Below are positions 45,379 to 54,746 of a stretch of 64,000 nt of DNA, in pieces (the stretch's first letter is position 1; each line of letters starts with the position of its first letter). The translations under genes and the position numbers were made by a program. The notes below the pieces were generated by a model, which saw only the letters and a program-made list of their open reading frames with translations, searched no databases and was not told the origin of the DNA. The DNA is from Ferruginibacter yonginensis (GTDB lineage: Bacteria > Bacteroidota > Bacteroidia > Chitinophagales > Chitinophagaceae), in assembly GCF_042651465.1 (NCBI RefSeq), contig NZ_JBHSCZ010000004.1:93954-157953 (forward strand), written 5' to 3'.

Positions 45379-45572
45379 TAAATGTTATATTTTATTTAGC
45401 AATAGCCATACATAGTAATGCACTATATGCCATACTTTAAAAGATGATATAATAAAAAGAAGGGAAATGATGCCGCCACCAAAAAGACAACAACACCAAA
45501 AATATGATTGATGAAGGTTACAGTTAACCAAGGCGTTTCAAAGGCTTACTCAATCATAAAAAAGAAAATATT

Positions 45573-45935
45573 CTATAGTAGATATTGCTGAAATACTAAG
45601 AAAAGTATACCCGTTTGCCAAAATTCATGGCCATAAAAAGTGAGATTAAATAATTGAGGAGTGCTTCTAATATAATCTTGAGGACAAATAAAAATTTTGC
45701 TGTTGGAATGAGTTGCAATAATTAGTTGATTGTCGTTATCTTCCTCTACATCATCAGATGCCTCATCTATATAAACATCAATTAAATCGGCTGATGGAGC
45801 TGCATGTGCATGATGTTGTTTAACAAAATTTGAACCTTTAGGTTGTACCAATACGGCCTTAGGTAAAATGCCTGCATTTGAAGGAACCATGAAAAACACC
45901 ATCAAAAATGCTAGTACTAAATTGAACCTATTCAT
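45573..45935 (-). CDS. Small secreted protein of unknown function
   Basis: A 120-residue protein with signal peptide MNRFNLVLAFLMVFFMVPSNAG. After it come a His-rich patch (KQHHAHAAPS), an acidic patch (DEASDDVEEDNDN), and an aromatic C-terminal half ending in the hydrophobic TGILFLVFQQYLL. No family recognised. The His and acidic patches could bind metal ions. It lies upstream of, and in the same direction as, the RND efflux operon, which raises the idea of a linked envelope or metal role; this is inference. Confidence 0.5.
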   Translation of the reverse strand: MNRFNLVLAFLMVFFMVPSNAGILPKAVLVQPKGSNFVKQHHAHAAPSADLIDVYIDEASDDVEEDNDNQLIIATHSNSKIFICPQDYIRSTPQLFNLTFYGHEFWQTGILFLVFQQYLL

Positions 45936-46242
45936 TCGAAATTAACTTTTTGCTTGGGGGTAATTTTAAAACAATGTTGCCATGTTTAACCACCCAATTA
46001 AATTGCAATAATAAAATTTAAGCAACGAAGTAATAAAAAAATGGCCAACAGTTTGCTTAAACAAATGTAAAAAGTGAGTTACCTTTTTTGTACGCTTAAA
46101 TAAAAAAACAGCAAAGCGAATTAATAGTAGTGTATTATATTTAAGCAATGATGATGGATGCGCTATAAAACAATCACTTTAAAATCTGCTTAACAATTAC
46201 ACAATACTTATTAAATTTGCAATCCTAAATAAAAATTTACAA
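45936..46242. other. Spacer between the small secreted protein and yebC
   Basis: About 300 bp containing no convincing gene. A 60-codon minus-strand frame at 45966-46148 is hydrophobic, has no family features and is probably chance. A -7 promoter box for yebC lies at 46212-46219. No repeat or tRNA was seen. Confidence 0.5.
46212..46219 (+). promoter_or_regulatory. -7 promoter box of the YebC gene
   Basis: TAAATTTG fits TAnnTTTG and lies 23 bp upstream of the ATG at 46243. Confidence 0.5.
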
Positions 46243-46953
46243 ATGGGAAGGATATTTGAAGTACGTAAAGGTGCCATGTTTGCTCGTTGGGATAAAATGG
46301 CCAAAGATTTTACTCGTATTGGTAAAGAAATTGCCATAGCCGTAAAGGCTGGAGGGCCCGACCCAGATAATAACCCTGCTTTACGCCGCTGTTACCTGAA
46401 TGCAAAAGCATGTAACATGCCAAAAGATAGGGTTGAAGCTGCTATTAAAAGAGCAATGGGTAAAGATACCAGCAACTATGATGAAATGGTGTACGAAGGC
46501 TATGCACCACACGGTGTTGCCGTACTAGTTGAAACTGCTACTGATAATGCCACCAGAACTGTAGCCAACGTACGTATGCATTTTACAAAAGGAAAAGGCG
46601 CTTTAGGTACCAGCGGTAGTGTTGCGTTTACTTTTACTCGAATGGGTGAATTTAAAATAAAAAATACCGGACAAAATTTAGAAGAACTTGAACTTGAATT
46701 AATTGATTATGGGTTAGAAGAAATTGGTGAAGATGCTGAAGGAAATATTATTGTACGTGCCGCTTTCAATGAATTTGGTACCATGAACAAGGCCATTGAA
46801 GATCGAAAACTAGAACTTATAAGCGCTGAATTAACAAGAATACCCAATACAACTGTTGAGCTAAATGAAGAGCAAGCTAATGAGGTTTTGAAAATGGTAG
46901 ATAATTTAGAGCAAGATGATGATGTACAAAAAGTATATCATAATTTAAAATAG
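46243..46953 (+). CDS. yebC: YebC/PmpR-family protein
   Basis: A 236-residue conserved bacterial protein. Family members act as transcriptional regulators or, as shown recently for some, help ribosomes through polyproline stretches. The N-terminus MGRIFEVRKGAMFARWDKMAK departs slightly from the usual MAGHSKWANIKHRK but keeps FTRIGKEIAIAVK and GGPDPDNNPALRR. NMPKDRVEAAIKRA, YEGYAPHGVAVLVE and the G(A)LG block GALGTSGSVAFTF are intact. Single gene with its own promoter and terminator. Confidence 0.94.
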   Translation: MGRIFEVRKGAMFARWDKMAKDFTRIGKEIAIAVKAGGPDPDNNPALRRCYLNAKACNMPKDRVEAAIKRAMGKDTSNYDEMVYEGYAPHGVAVLVETATDNATRTVANVRMHFTKGKGALGTSGSVAFTFTRMGEFKIKNTGQNLEELELELIDYGLEEIGEDAEGNIIVRAAFNEFGTMNKAIEDRKLELISAELTRIPNTTVELNEEQANEVLKMVDNLEQDDDVQKVYHNLK

Positions 46954-46968
46954 CATTTTATATGTATT

Positions 46969-47000
46969 AAAAAAGGCAACATCAAAATGTTGCCTTTTTT
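46969..47000. terminator. Bidirectional terminator after yebC
   Basis: Arms 46969-46981 and 46988-47000 form a perfect 13-bp stem (core GGCAACA/TGTTGCC) with a 6-nt loop and A/T runs, between yebC and the convergent RDD gene. Confidence 0.9.
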
Positions 47001-47004
47001 AATT

Positions 47005-47475
47005 TTAATAAGTTGATTGCTTTTCGTCAATTACAGTGGTATCCGTCCATCTATCATGCCATGGGTTACAAGGTGAACCTAAGGCACTAAAAGCATTAAA
47101 AGGTACCATTCTGCTTAAACCCCTTGTCATAGCTTTTGAAAACGTAAGTGGTGAGCCATCATTTTGCACAGCTCTAGTACCGGTAATTAATTTCCCTAAA
47201 GTTTTCCCCTTAAAAATTCCTTCAATAATACCCATAAGTAGGCCATATATTACCAGCGAAAGTATTCTATCAAAAAATGAACCTGCTGCAGAGTCATCAT
47301 TTAGTTCATCTAATGCATTGGGGTTAGCTATTACTAAAAGCACAGCAATTAGAAAAAACAGTAAATAAAATGCTATCATATCTATTAGATAATTAGCAAA
47401 TCGTTTACCTTGGCTTGCTGGCACATAGTTAAAAGCTTCTTGCTCTAAAATGTCGTAATTGTTGTTTGTTTCCAT
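47005..47475 (-). CDS. RDD-family membrane protein
   Basis: A 156-residue membrane protein with about three helices. The motif RFANYLIDMIAFYLLFFLIAVLL at the start of the domain carries the family's Arg and Asp; GIIEGIFKGKTLGKLITGTRAVQNDG and LSRMVPFNAFSALG follow the RDD pattern. RDD proteins are thought to act in transport or envelope functions, but the role here is unknown. It lies 26 bp downstream of the E1 gene and may be co-transcribed with it. Confidence 0.85.
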   Translation of the reverse strand: METNNNYDILEQEAFNYVPASQGKRFANYLIDMIAFYLLFFLIAVLLVIANPNALDELNDDSAAGSFFDRILSLVIYGLLMGIIEGIFKGKTLGKLITGTRAVQNDGSPLTFSKAMTRGLSRMVPFNAFSALGSPCNPWHDRWTDTTVIDEKQSTY

Positions 47476-47500
47476 AAAGTTTAAAGTGTTTGTTTAAAAA

Positions 47501-49864
47501 TTATTCTTGCATCATTGCTTTTATAGTAGCAACAATATTTTCAGCATTTGGTTTTGCAAAATAATCACCATCACTTCCGTAGCCTGGGCGGTGTTCTTTT
47601 GCTGTTAAAGTTCGTGGTGCAACATCTAAATAACGGTAACCCTTTTGCTCTTCCATTACTTTATTAAACATGTAAGCAGCTGCTCCACCAGGTACATCTT
47701 CATCAATAAAAATAATTCTATTGGTCTTTTTTAAAGAAGCTACTATTTGATGATGAATATCAAACGGTAATAATGTTTGAACATCAATTAACTCACAACT
47801 AATATTCATTTTGTTTAGTGTTTCTATAGCATCTTGAATAATTCTTAATGTTGAGCCATAACTAACTATTGTAACATCTGTACCTTCTTTTAAAATTTCT
47901 GGCACACCAAATGGCACCGTAAAAGTTGATAAATTGGTTGGTAATTTTTCTTTTAAACGATAACCATTTAAACACTCCACCACCAAACCAGGGTCGTTAC
48001 TTTGTAATAACGTATTGTACATACCGGCAGCTTGTGTCATGTTACGGGGTACACACACGTGCATGCCTCTTAACGCATTAACAATCATACCCATTGGTGA
48101 TCCACTATGCCAAATACCTTCTAAACGATGGCCTCGAGTACGAACAATAAGCGGTACACTTTGCTGACCAGCTGTTCTAAAATGTGTTGTTGCTACATCA
48201 TCACTCAATGGTTGCAAACCGTATAATAAATAATCTAAATATTGAATTTCTGCAATGGGGCGTAAACCCCTCAAAGCCATACCAATACCCTGCCCCATAA
48301 TGGTGAGTTCCCTAATACCTGTATCAAAAATACGCTCACTACCATATTTTTCTTGTAAGCCACTAAAGCCTTGGTTTACATCGCCAATAAAGCCTAAATC
48401 TTCTCCAAATGCCGCCACCTTTTTATTGTTGGCAAACAATTGATCAAAGTATTTGTTTAGCACTTCGTAGCCATTAATTGTGGCATTACTGTCATCAAAA
48501 CTAGCTGGTACCACAGGTACTTTTAATGCTGATTTTGGTCCTTCATTAAACAAGTATTGATCGTACATGGTTGTATTTGCAGCCAACTGTTCATCATAAT
48601 ATTGTTGAACATTTTTTGCTTGCTCAACAGGTAACGTATACAAAACAGTAGCCAAAGCTTTAAAAATATCCCTACGCAAAGGCTCTCTTAGGGCTTTTAA
48701 ATCAGCAGCAATTTTACTTGCAGTAGCATCACCAGTGGCTTCTAATAAGTTAGCTGCGTCAGCAACCATTACTTTAATAGGTTGCAAATAAGCTTCCCAA
48801 GCTTGTTGTTTACTTTGTTTTACGTGTTGTACAGCTTCTTCTTCTATGCTACTGAGTTCAGTTTCATTAGCTAAGGCATTTTCAATAATCCAGCTACGCA
48901 TTTGTTTAATACAATCCCATTCTTTTTCCCATAATAAACGATCCATACTTTTATATCGTTCATGACTGCCAGAAGTAGAGTGGCCTTGCGGTTGCGTTAT
49001 TTCTTCAATATGAAAAATAGCAGGGATATGGGTTTTTCGAATTTTTTCGATTGCTGGTTCTAATACTTCACACATACCAGCATAATCCCACCCTTTTAAT
49101 TTGTATATTTCAAAACCATTGGTACCATCTTGCTTTTGAAAACCAGCCAAAGCTTCTGAAATAGAGCCTTTGGTAGTTTGGTATTCTTTAGGTACAGAAA
49201 TGCCATATCCATTATCCCAAACAAACACTGCCAACGGTACTTGTAAAACACCTGCGGCATTTATTGTTTCCCAAAAATGACCTTCACTTGTTGATGCATC
49301 GCCAATGGTACAAAAGCATACTTCATTACCATTATTACTTAAAGTAGTTTCGTTTGCTAACACATCTACGTTTCTAAAAAACTTTGATGCAAATGCCAAA
49401 CCTAAAGCACGGGGCATTTGCCCACCCGTTGGCGCAATATCACTTGATATATTTTTTAATTGTGCCAAAGGCAACCAGTCACCATTTTCATCAACCATTT
49501 TTGTAGCAAAGTGTGCATTCATTTGTCTACCAGCACTAAATGGGTCGTTGTTAACATCAGCATCAGCATACAATTGTGCAAAAAATTGCTGTACAGTAGC
49601 CAAACCACTTGCAAACATAAAAGTTTGGTCTCTATAATAGCCCGATCTAAAATCACCTGGTTTAAAAAACTTGGCCATTGCAATTTGTGGTACTTCTTTA
49701 CCATCGCCAAAAATGCCAAATTTTGCTTTACCTGTTAATACTTCTTTACGACCTAACAAACTCGTTTCACGACTTATACATGCATATTTGTAATCATTTA
49801 ATACGGCTGCTTTAAACGTATCAAAACTTAACTTTTCTTGTGAGGTAATATCTGATTGATTCAT
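47501..49864 (-). CDS. Fused branched-chain 2-oxoacid dehydrogenase E1 (alpha-beta)
   Basis: Thiamine-diphosphate E1 component that decarboxylates 2-oxo acids, most likely from branched-chain amino acids. The 787 residues fuse the alpha subunit (about 1-400; GKAKFGIFGDGKEVPQ, TPP motif GDASTSEGHFWETIN ... DNGYGIS) to the beta subunit (about 460-787; AFGEDLGFIGDVNQG, EIQYLDYLLYG, FIDEDVPGGAAAYM). Such fused E1 proteins are common in Bacteroidota. E2 and E3 genes are not in the window. The TPP motif starts GDAS rather than GDGS. Confidence 0.9.
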   Translation of the reverse strand: MNQSDITSQEKLSFDTFKAAVLNDYKYACISRETSLLGRKEVLTGKAKFGIFGDGKEVPQIAMAKFFKPGDFRSGYYRDQTFMFASGLATVQQFFAQLYADADVNNDPFSAGRQMNAHFATKMVDENGDWLPLAQLKNISSDIAPTGGQMPRALGLAFASKFFRNVDVLANETTLSNNGNEVCFCTIGDASTSEGHFWETINAAGVLQVPLAVFVWDNGYGISVPKEYQTTKGSISEALAGFQKQDGTNGFEIYKLKGWDYAGMCEVLEPAIEKIRKTHIPAIFHIEEITQPQGHSTSGSHERYKSMDRLLWEKEWDCIKQMRSWIIENALANETELSSIEEEAVQHVKQSKQQAWEAYLQPIKVMVADAANLLEATGDATASKIAADLKALREPLRRDIFKALATVLYTLPVEQAKNVQQYYDEQLAANTTMYDQYLFNEGPKSALKVPVVPASFDDSNATINGYEVLNKYFDQLFANNKKVAAFGEDLGFIGDVNQGFSGLQEKYGSERIFDTGIRELTIMGQGIGMALRGLRPIAEIQYLDYLLYGLQPLSDDVATTHFRTAGQQSVPLIVRTRGHRLEGIWHSGSPMGMIVNALRGMHVCVPRNMTQAAGMYNTLLQSNDPGLVVECLNGYRLKEKLPTNLSTFTVPFGVPEILKEGTDVTIVSYGSTLRIIQDAIETLNKMNISCELIDVQTLLPFDIHHQIVASLKKTNRIIFIDEDVPGGAAAYMFNKVMEEQKGYRYLDVAPRTLTAKEHRPGYGSDGDYFAKPNAENIVATIKAMMQE

Positions 49865-49965
49865 GGTTTCGTTTCTCTTTGAAGTTGCAAATTTATTGTT
49901 TTTAAGGCGGTTTGTTAAAAAACACCTAAGGAGAATAGAATTTATTTCAAAACAAATGAATTTTG

Positions 49966-49973
49966 TATCTTTG
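49966..49973 (+). promoter_or_regulatory. -7 promoter box of the DUF1573 pair
   Basis: TATCTTTG fits TAnnTTTG. It ends two bases before an upstream ATG at 49976, which makes that ATG an unlikely start and favours the ATG at 49991. Confidence 0.55.
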
Positions 49974-49990
49974 AAATGAAAATTTATAAT

Positions 49991-50464
49991 ATGAAAAAAA
50001 TACTTTTTGCATTCAGTTTACTTGCAATTAGCTACGTTTCAAATGCACAAACAAGCGTAAGTACTGTTAAAACAGCTAGTGATGTTCCTGTTGCAGTTGC
50101 ACCTGTTGAAACTTTAGGCGTAAAGGAAACCGAATATAATTTTGGTAAAATACCACAAGGAAAACCTGTAACGCATACATTCACTGTATTTAACGAAGGT
50201 AAAACAGCTTTTAAATTAGATAATGTACAAGCTAGTTGCGGATGTACTACTCCTGAATGGAATAAAGAAAATGTAATTGAACCAGGCAAATCAGCTGAAA
50301 TTAAAGTAGGATACAATGCAGCTGCTGAAGGGCCATTTTCAAAAGCCATTACCATTACATACAACGGAACACAATCTAAAGTAATCTTAATTAAAGGTGA
50401 GGTATGGAAAACACCTACCACTAGTGCACCAGCTAATGGCGCCGTAAACGATTTAAAAAATTAA
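49991..50464 (+). CDS. DUF1573 exported protein (first copy)
   Basis: A 157-residue exported protein with signal peptide MKKILFAFSLLAISYVSNAQ. The single DUF1573 beta-sandwich (about 40-140, Ig-like) has NFGKIPQGKPVTHTFTVFNEG and the Cys-Gly-Cys motif in QASCGCTTPEW. The function of the family is unknown; it resembles ASPM-SPD-2-Hydin folds. I choose the ATG at 49991, five codons into the longer frame, because it starts with a standard signal peptide and lies after the promoter box. A paralogue follows 28 bp downstream. Confidence 0.88.
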   Translation: MKKILFAFSLLAISYVSNAQTSVSTVKTASDVPVAVAPVETLGVKETEYNFGKIPQGKPVTHTFTVFNEGKTAFKLDNVQASCGCTTPEWNKENVIEPGKSAEIKVGYNAAAEGPFSKAITITYNGTQSKVILIKGEVWKTPTTSAPANGAVNDLKN

Positions 50465-50492
50465 TTAAAACAACACAAAAGCAATAGTTATT

Positions 50493-51011
50493 ATGAAAAA
50501 ATTATTTTTTGCATTATCAGCAGTAGTATTGTCATCAGCAGCATTTGCACAAGTAAAGTCTGACGATGTAGCTAAAATCACAAACGAAGTAATTGATTTT
50601 GGTAAAATTCCACAAGGTGTACCAGCCGTAGCAACTTTTATTGTTACCAATATTGGTACAAAAGATTTAATTATTGAACAAGCTACGCCAACATGCGGTT
50701 GTACTATTGGCGATTTTACGAAAGAGCCTATTAAGCCAGGAAAAACAGGTAAAATTACCGCTACATTTAATGCAGCAGGTTTAGGCCCAATTGACAAGCA
50801 CATGAACGTAAAATTTGCAGGTACTGATGATACCAAAAGCATCGGTTTTAAAGGTGAAGTTTTAACGGCAGAAGAATATGCAAAATTAAAAGGTACCACT
50901 ACTGCTCCAGCTGCAGCTGCACCTGTAGCAACGCCTATTAAAGCTGCCAATAAAACAACCAAAACAACCAAAAAAGTAAAAGCTACAAAACCAGCTAAAG
51001 TTGCTGCCTAG
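50493..51011 (+). CDS. DUF1573 exported protein (second copy)
   Basis: A 172-residue paralogue of the gene before it. Signal peptide MKKLFFALSAVVLSSAAFAQ, then a DUF1573 domain with DFGKIPQGVPAVATFIVTNIG and the ATPTCGCTIGDF motif. It differs by an Ala/Thr/Lys-rich C-terminal tail of about 40 residues (KAANKTTKTTKKVKATKPA), probably unstructured and positively charged. It ends in a terminator before gnd. Confidence 0.88.
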   Translation: MKKLFFALSAVVLSSAAFAQVKSDDVAKITNEVIDFGKIPQGVPAVATFIVTNIGTKDLIIEQATPTCGCTIGDFTKEPIKPGKTGKITATFNAAGLGPIDKHMNVKFAGTDDTKSIGFKGEVLTAEEYAKLKGTTTAPAAAAPVATPIKAANKTTKTTKKVKATKPAKVAA

Positions 51012-51031
51012 TACTTAACATACACTTAATT

Positions 51032-51062
51032 AAAAAACCTCTGCCAATGCAGGGGTTTTTTA
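51032..51062 (+). terminator. Terminator between the DUF1573 pair and gnd
   Basis: CCTCTGC (51038-51044) and GCAGGGG (51049-51055) form a 7-bp stem with one wobble and a 4-nt loop, followed by TTTTTT. It falls inside the longer frame of gnd, which supports the later gnd start at 51095. Confidence 0.8.
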
Positions 51063-51094
51063 TTAGCTTTAATATTCAATTAGCCTTTAAAAAT

Positions 51095-52510
51095 ATGCAG
51101 AAATCATTATACCAATATGGCATGATAGGCCTTGGCACCATGGGTTGCAATTTAGTACTTAACATGAGCGACCACGGCTTTAGTGTTGCCGGGTACGATA
51201 AAAATACCGAACAAGTCAATCGTTTAAAATCATTAACAAACAACAGTAATATTGGAGCATTCGATAACATTAACCAATTTGTAGCTTCACTAAACACACC
51301 AAGGGTAATTATGCTTTTGGTACCTGCTGGTAAAATTGTAGATGCCGTTATTGAAACTTTAAAACCAATTATTAGTAAAGATGATGTGATTGTAGATTGT
51401 GGCAACTCCTACTTTGCAGATACCCAAAACAGAATTGATTATTTATTAAAAGACGGTATCCATTTTGTAGGTTTAGGTGTTTCTGGTGGCGAAACAGGTG
51501 CTCGTTTTGGCCCTAGTATTATGCCCGGTGGCGATGTAAAAGCTTATGAACTATTAGCACCTATGCTCAATGCCATCGCCGCAAAAGTAAACGGCACACC
51601 ATGCACAGCCTATATGGGTAAAGGTGCTGCTGGGCATTATGTAAAAATGGTACATAATGGTATTGAATATGCATTAATGCAAATGATTGCTGAAACCTAC
51701 CATGTTTTAAAAAATATTTGCGGCTTAAATAACAAAGCCATACACGAAGTTTTTAGTGAATGGAATAAAGGCAAACTACAATCTTTTTTAATTGAAATTA
51801 CTGCTGCGATTTTTTTACAAGAAGATGATTTAAGTGAAGCAATGTTAATTGATAAAATTGCTGATACTGCACACCAAAAAGGTACAGGTGCATGGACGAG
51901 TAAAGATGCAATGACCATAGGATCACCCACACCTAGTATTGATGCCGCAGTAGCAGCTCGTACATTATCATCAATGAAAAACGAAAGAGTGAAAGCTGCT
52001 TCAATTTTAGCAACTACAACAAATGGATCAACAGCAAATATTAACATACAACAAATTGAAGATGCCCTCTATGCTGGCTTTTTAATTACCTATGCACAAG
52101 GGTTAGCATTATTGCAAAATGCATCATCAACCCATGCATACGATTTAAACTTGAAAACAATTGCATCTATTTGGAGAGGTGGCTGTATTATAAGAGCAGC
52201 AATGCTTGAAACTATTATGCAAGCATACGAACAAGAGCCTACACTTCAAAATATTTTAGTAAGCAATCATATAAGTACTGAAATAAATAAAGTATTACCA
52301 TCATTACGTGATACCATTGTAAATGCAATAAACTTCAGTATACCCACACCGTCGCTTACAGCAAGTTTACATTATATTGATGCTTATAAAAGTGCTTGGC
52401 TACCAGCGAACCTTATACAAGCCCAACGTGATTTTTTTGGTGCACATACCTATGAACGTACCGATAAAGAAGGTACATTCCATACAAAATGGCATACCAA
52501 TATTCAATAA
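51095..52510 (+). CDS. gnd: 6-phosphogluconate dehydrogenase (decarboxylating)
   Basis: Third enzyme of the oxidative pentose phosphate pathway, giving ribulose-5-phosphate, CO2 and NADPH. The 471 residues have the coenzyme motif GLGTMGCNLVLNMSDHGF, the catalytic Ser/Gly/Gly region VGLGVSGGETGARFGPSIMPGG, and KMVHNGIEYALMQ with the catalytic Lys. I start at the ATG at 51095; the frame to 51047 runs through a terminator. zwf and pgl follow in order, so the three form an operon. Confidence 0.95.
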   Translation: MQKSLYQYGMIGLGTMGCNLVLNMSDHGFSVAGYDKNTEQVNRLKSLTNNSNIGAFDNINQFVASLNTPRVIMLLVPAGKIVDAVIETLKPIISKDDVIVDCGNSYFADTQNRIDYLLKDGIHFVGLGVSGGETGARFGPSIMPGGDVKAYELLAPMLNAIAAKVNGTPCTAYMGKGAAGHYVKMVHNGIEYALMQMIAETYHVLKNICGLNNKAIHEVFSEWNKGKLQSFLIEITAAIFLQEDDLSEAMLIDKIADTAHQKGTGAWTSKDAMTIGSPTPSIDAAVAARTLSSMKNERVKAASILATTTNGSTANINIQQIEDALYAGFLITYAQGLALLQNASSTHAYDLNLKTIASIWRGGCIIRAAMLETIMQAYEQEPTLQNILVSNHISTEINKVLPSLRDTIVNAINFSIPTPSLTASLHYIDAYKSAWLPANLIQAQRDFFGAHTYERTDKEGTFHTKWHTNIQ

Positions 52511-52537
52511 TTTTATAATACTTTTTAATACCTATAT

Positions 52538-54046
52538 ATGAGTTCAGCAACAAAAACTAAACCTACCATTATTACCATATTTGGAGGTTCAGGTGATTTA
52601 ACTTGGCGTAAACTAATACCTGCTTTATTTAATTTAAATATTGATGAATGGCTTAATGAACAATTTAAAATTATTTGTATTGGACGAACAGAAATGGAAA
52701 CATCCAAATTTGTTGAAAAACTTCATGATGGTGTAAATCAATTTAGCAGAAGAGGCAAAGCACAAAAAAAAGAATGGGATGCCTTTGCACCATTTATTGA
52801 ATATCGTTCAGGTGATTTCAATAATAAAACGATTTACAACGATTTAAAAAAAGATATACAAGTATTTGAGAAAGAAGCTGGCGAATCAATTAATAAAATT
52901 TACTATTTAGCTGTAAATCCTCAATTTTTTGAAGACATTGCAGAAAAATTGCACGAAACAGGTTTAGCAGCTGATAAAGAATTTGCAAGACTCGTTATTG
53001 AAAAACCATTTGGTACTGATTTAGCCACTGCAAAACAATTAAACGAAAAATTATTATCCATATTTGATGAAAAACAATTGTACAGAATAGATCATTACCT
53101 AGGTAAAGAAACTGTTCAAAACATATTGGCATTTCGCTTTGCCAATGCATTATTTGAGCCTATATGGAATCGCAATTTTATTGATCATGTTCAAATATCA
53201 GTAAGCGAAAAAATTGGTGTAGAAGATAGAGGTGCATACTATGACCATAGCGGAGCCCTGAGAGATATGATTCAAAACCACGTAATGCAGCTACTTTGTT
53301 TAATTGCTATGGAACCACCCGTAAGTTTTGATGCGGATGAAATTCGCAATAAAAAAGCAGATGTTTTACATGCCATCAGAAAAATTAATAGAGAGGCGGT
53401 ACATGAATATGCTGCTAGAGGGCAATACGGTGCAGGTTGGCAAGAAGGTGACCAAGTACCTGGTTACAGAACAGAAAAAAATGTAGACCCAAACTCTAAT
53501 ACTGAAACCTTTGCAGCCATCAAATTTTTTGTTGATAATTGGCGTTGGAGTAACGTACCATTTTATGTTCGTAGCGGTAAACGCATGCAACAAACCAATT
53601 CTGTAATTACGGTACAATTTAAGCCTGTACCACACCAATCATTTCCCGATGAAGCCATTGAAAACTGGCAACCCAATAGAATGATTATTAACATACAACC
53701 CGAAATGGGCATTCGCATTCGTTTTCAAGCCAAAAAACCAGGTTTAAAAATGCAACTATCGCCTGTTGATATGGTATTCAATTATAAAGACACTTATGCA
53801 GCTGGCATACCTGAAGGTTACGAAACCTTATTGCTAGATGTTATTGAAGGTGATGCCACATTGTTTATGAGGGCTGACCAAGTAGAAGCAGCTTGGGAAA
53901 TTATCAATCCTATTTTACAAACATGGACAGACAACCCTTCTGTAAATTTCCCAAATTATGTTGCAGGCACTAATGGCCCAGAAACCGCAGAAGCTTTAAT
54001 TGCTAGAGATGGTAATAACTGGACAACCGTACCCATTTCAAACTAA
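52538..54046 (+). CDS. zwf: Glucose-6-phosphate 1-dehydrogenase
   Basis: First enzyme of the oxidative pentose phosphate pathway. The 502 residues have the NADP-binding FGGSGDLTWRKLIPALFNL, the active-site RIDHYLGKE with catalytic His, and EKPFGTDLATA. VPFYVRSGKRM binds the substrate phosphate. It is 27 bp downstream of gnd and followed by pgl. The order gnd-zwf-pgl puts the three steps of the branch under one control. Confidence 0.97.
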   Translation: MSSATKTKPTIITIFGGSGDLTWRKLIPALFNLNIDEWLNEQFKIICIGRTEMETSKFVEKLHDGVNQFSRRGKAQKKEWDAFAPFIEYRSGDFNNKTIYNDLKKDIQVFEKEAGESINKIYYLAVNPQFFEDIAEKLHETGLAADKEFARLVIEKPFGTDLATAKQLNEKLLSIFDEKQLYRIDHYLGKETVQNILAFRFANALFEPIWNRNFIDHVQISVSEKIGVEDRGAYYDHSGALRDMIQNHVMQLLCLIAMEPPVSFDADEIRNKKADVLHAIRKINREAVHEYAARGQYGAGWQEGDQVPGYRTEKNVDPNSNTETFAAIKFFVDNWRWSNVPFYVRSGKRMQQTNSVITVQFKPVPHQSFPDEAIENWQPNRMIINIQPEMGIRIRFQAKKPGLKMQLSPVDMVFNYKDTYAAGIPEGYETLLLDVIEGDATLFMRADQVEAAWEIINPILQTWTDNPSVNFPNYVAGTNGPETAEALIARDGNNWTTVPISN

Positions 54047-54050
54047 CATT

Positions 54051-54746
54051 ATGGCACATAAAATTAAAAACTTCAGCAATACAAATACGTTAGCCATAGC
54101 AGCAGCAGATTATATTATTGCTGCAGGATTAGCAGCCATAAAAAAAAACGGACGATTTTGTGTTGCCCTCTCAGGCGGAAGTACGCCAAACATACTTTAC
54201 CAAGTATTGGTACAACCAGCATATCAAAGCAAAATTGACTGGAAAAAAACTTTTATATTTTGGAGTGATGAGCGTTGTGTTCCTGCAAATGATCCTCAAA
54301 ATAATAGTTACCAAGCTTATCAAGTACTGTTAAATGAAGTGCCCATACCAAAAGAAAACATTTTTACTATACCCGTTCACTTAACACCTGCAGCAGCTGC
54401 TGCTGCATATCAACTAACCATTCAACAATTTTTTAAAAACAATTTTCCTGTATTTGATATTGTACTACTAGGCATGGGCGATAACGGACATACCGCTTCA
54501 TTATTTCCACACACAAGTATATTACATGAAACCACAGCATTGGTTAAAAATATTTATGTAAATGAAGTAAATATGGATAGAATAACTTTTACGGCTCCAT
54601 TTATAAATAATGCCCAACACAGGTTATTCTTAGTAACAGGTGCTAACAAAAAAACAATGTTGCAAAAAGTATTACATGGTAACTATGAACCAGATAATTA
54701 CCCTGCACAATTAATTAAAAATGCTGATTGGTATACTTGTGTTTAA
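54051..54746 (+). CDS. pgl: 6-phosphogluconolactonase
   Basis: Hydrolyses 6-phosphogluconolactone, the second step of the pathway. The 231-residue protein is of the DevB/SOL type: FCVALSGGSTPNILYQVL, FWSDERCVPANDPQNNSY, and LLGMGDNGHTASLFPHT. I use the ATG at 54051, four bases after the zwf stop; a frame from 54000 overlaps zwf. Its stop codon shares TTAA with that of the convergent TetR gene. Confidence 0.95.
   Translation: MAHKIKNFSNTNTLAIAAADYIIAAGLAAIKKNGRFCVALSGGSTPNILYQVLVQPAYQSKIDWKKTFIFWSDERCVPANDPQNNSYQAYQVLLNEVPIPKENIFTIPVHLTPAAAAAAYQLTIQQFFKNNFPVFDIVLLGMGDNGHTASLFPHTSILHETTALVKNIYVNEVNMDRITFTAPFINNAQHRLFLVTGANKKTMLQKVLHGNYEPDNYPAQLIKNADWYTCV

Noticed and set aside
45966..46148. 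60-codon minus-strand ORF
   Set aside because: Random-looking hydrophobic and basic composition, no start context, no family resemblance.
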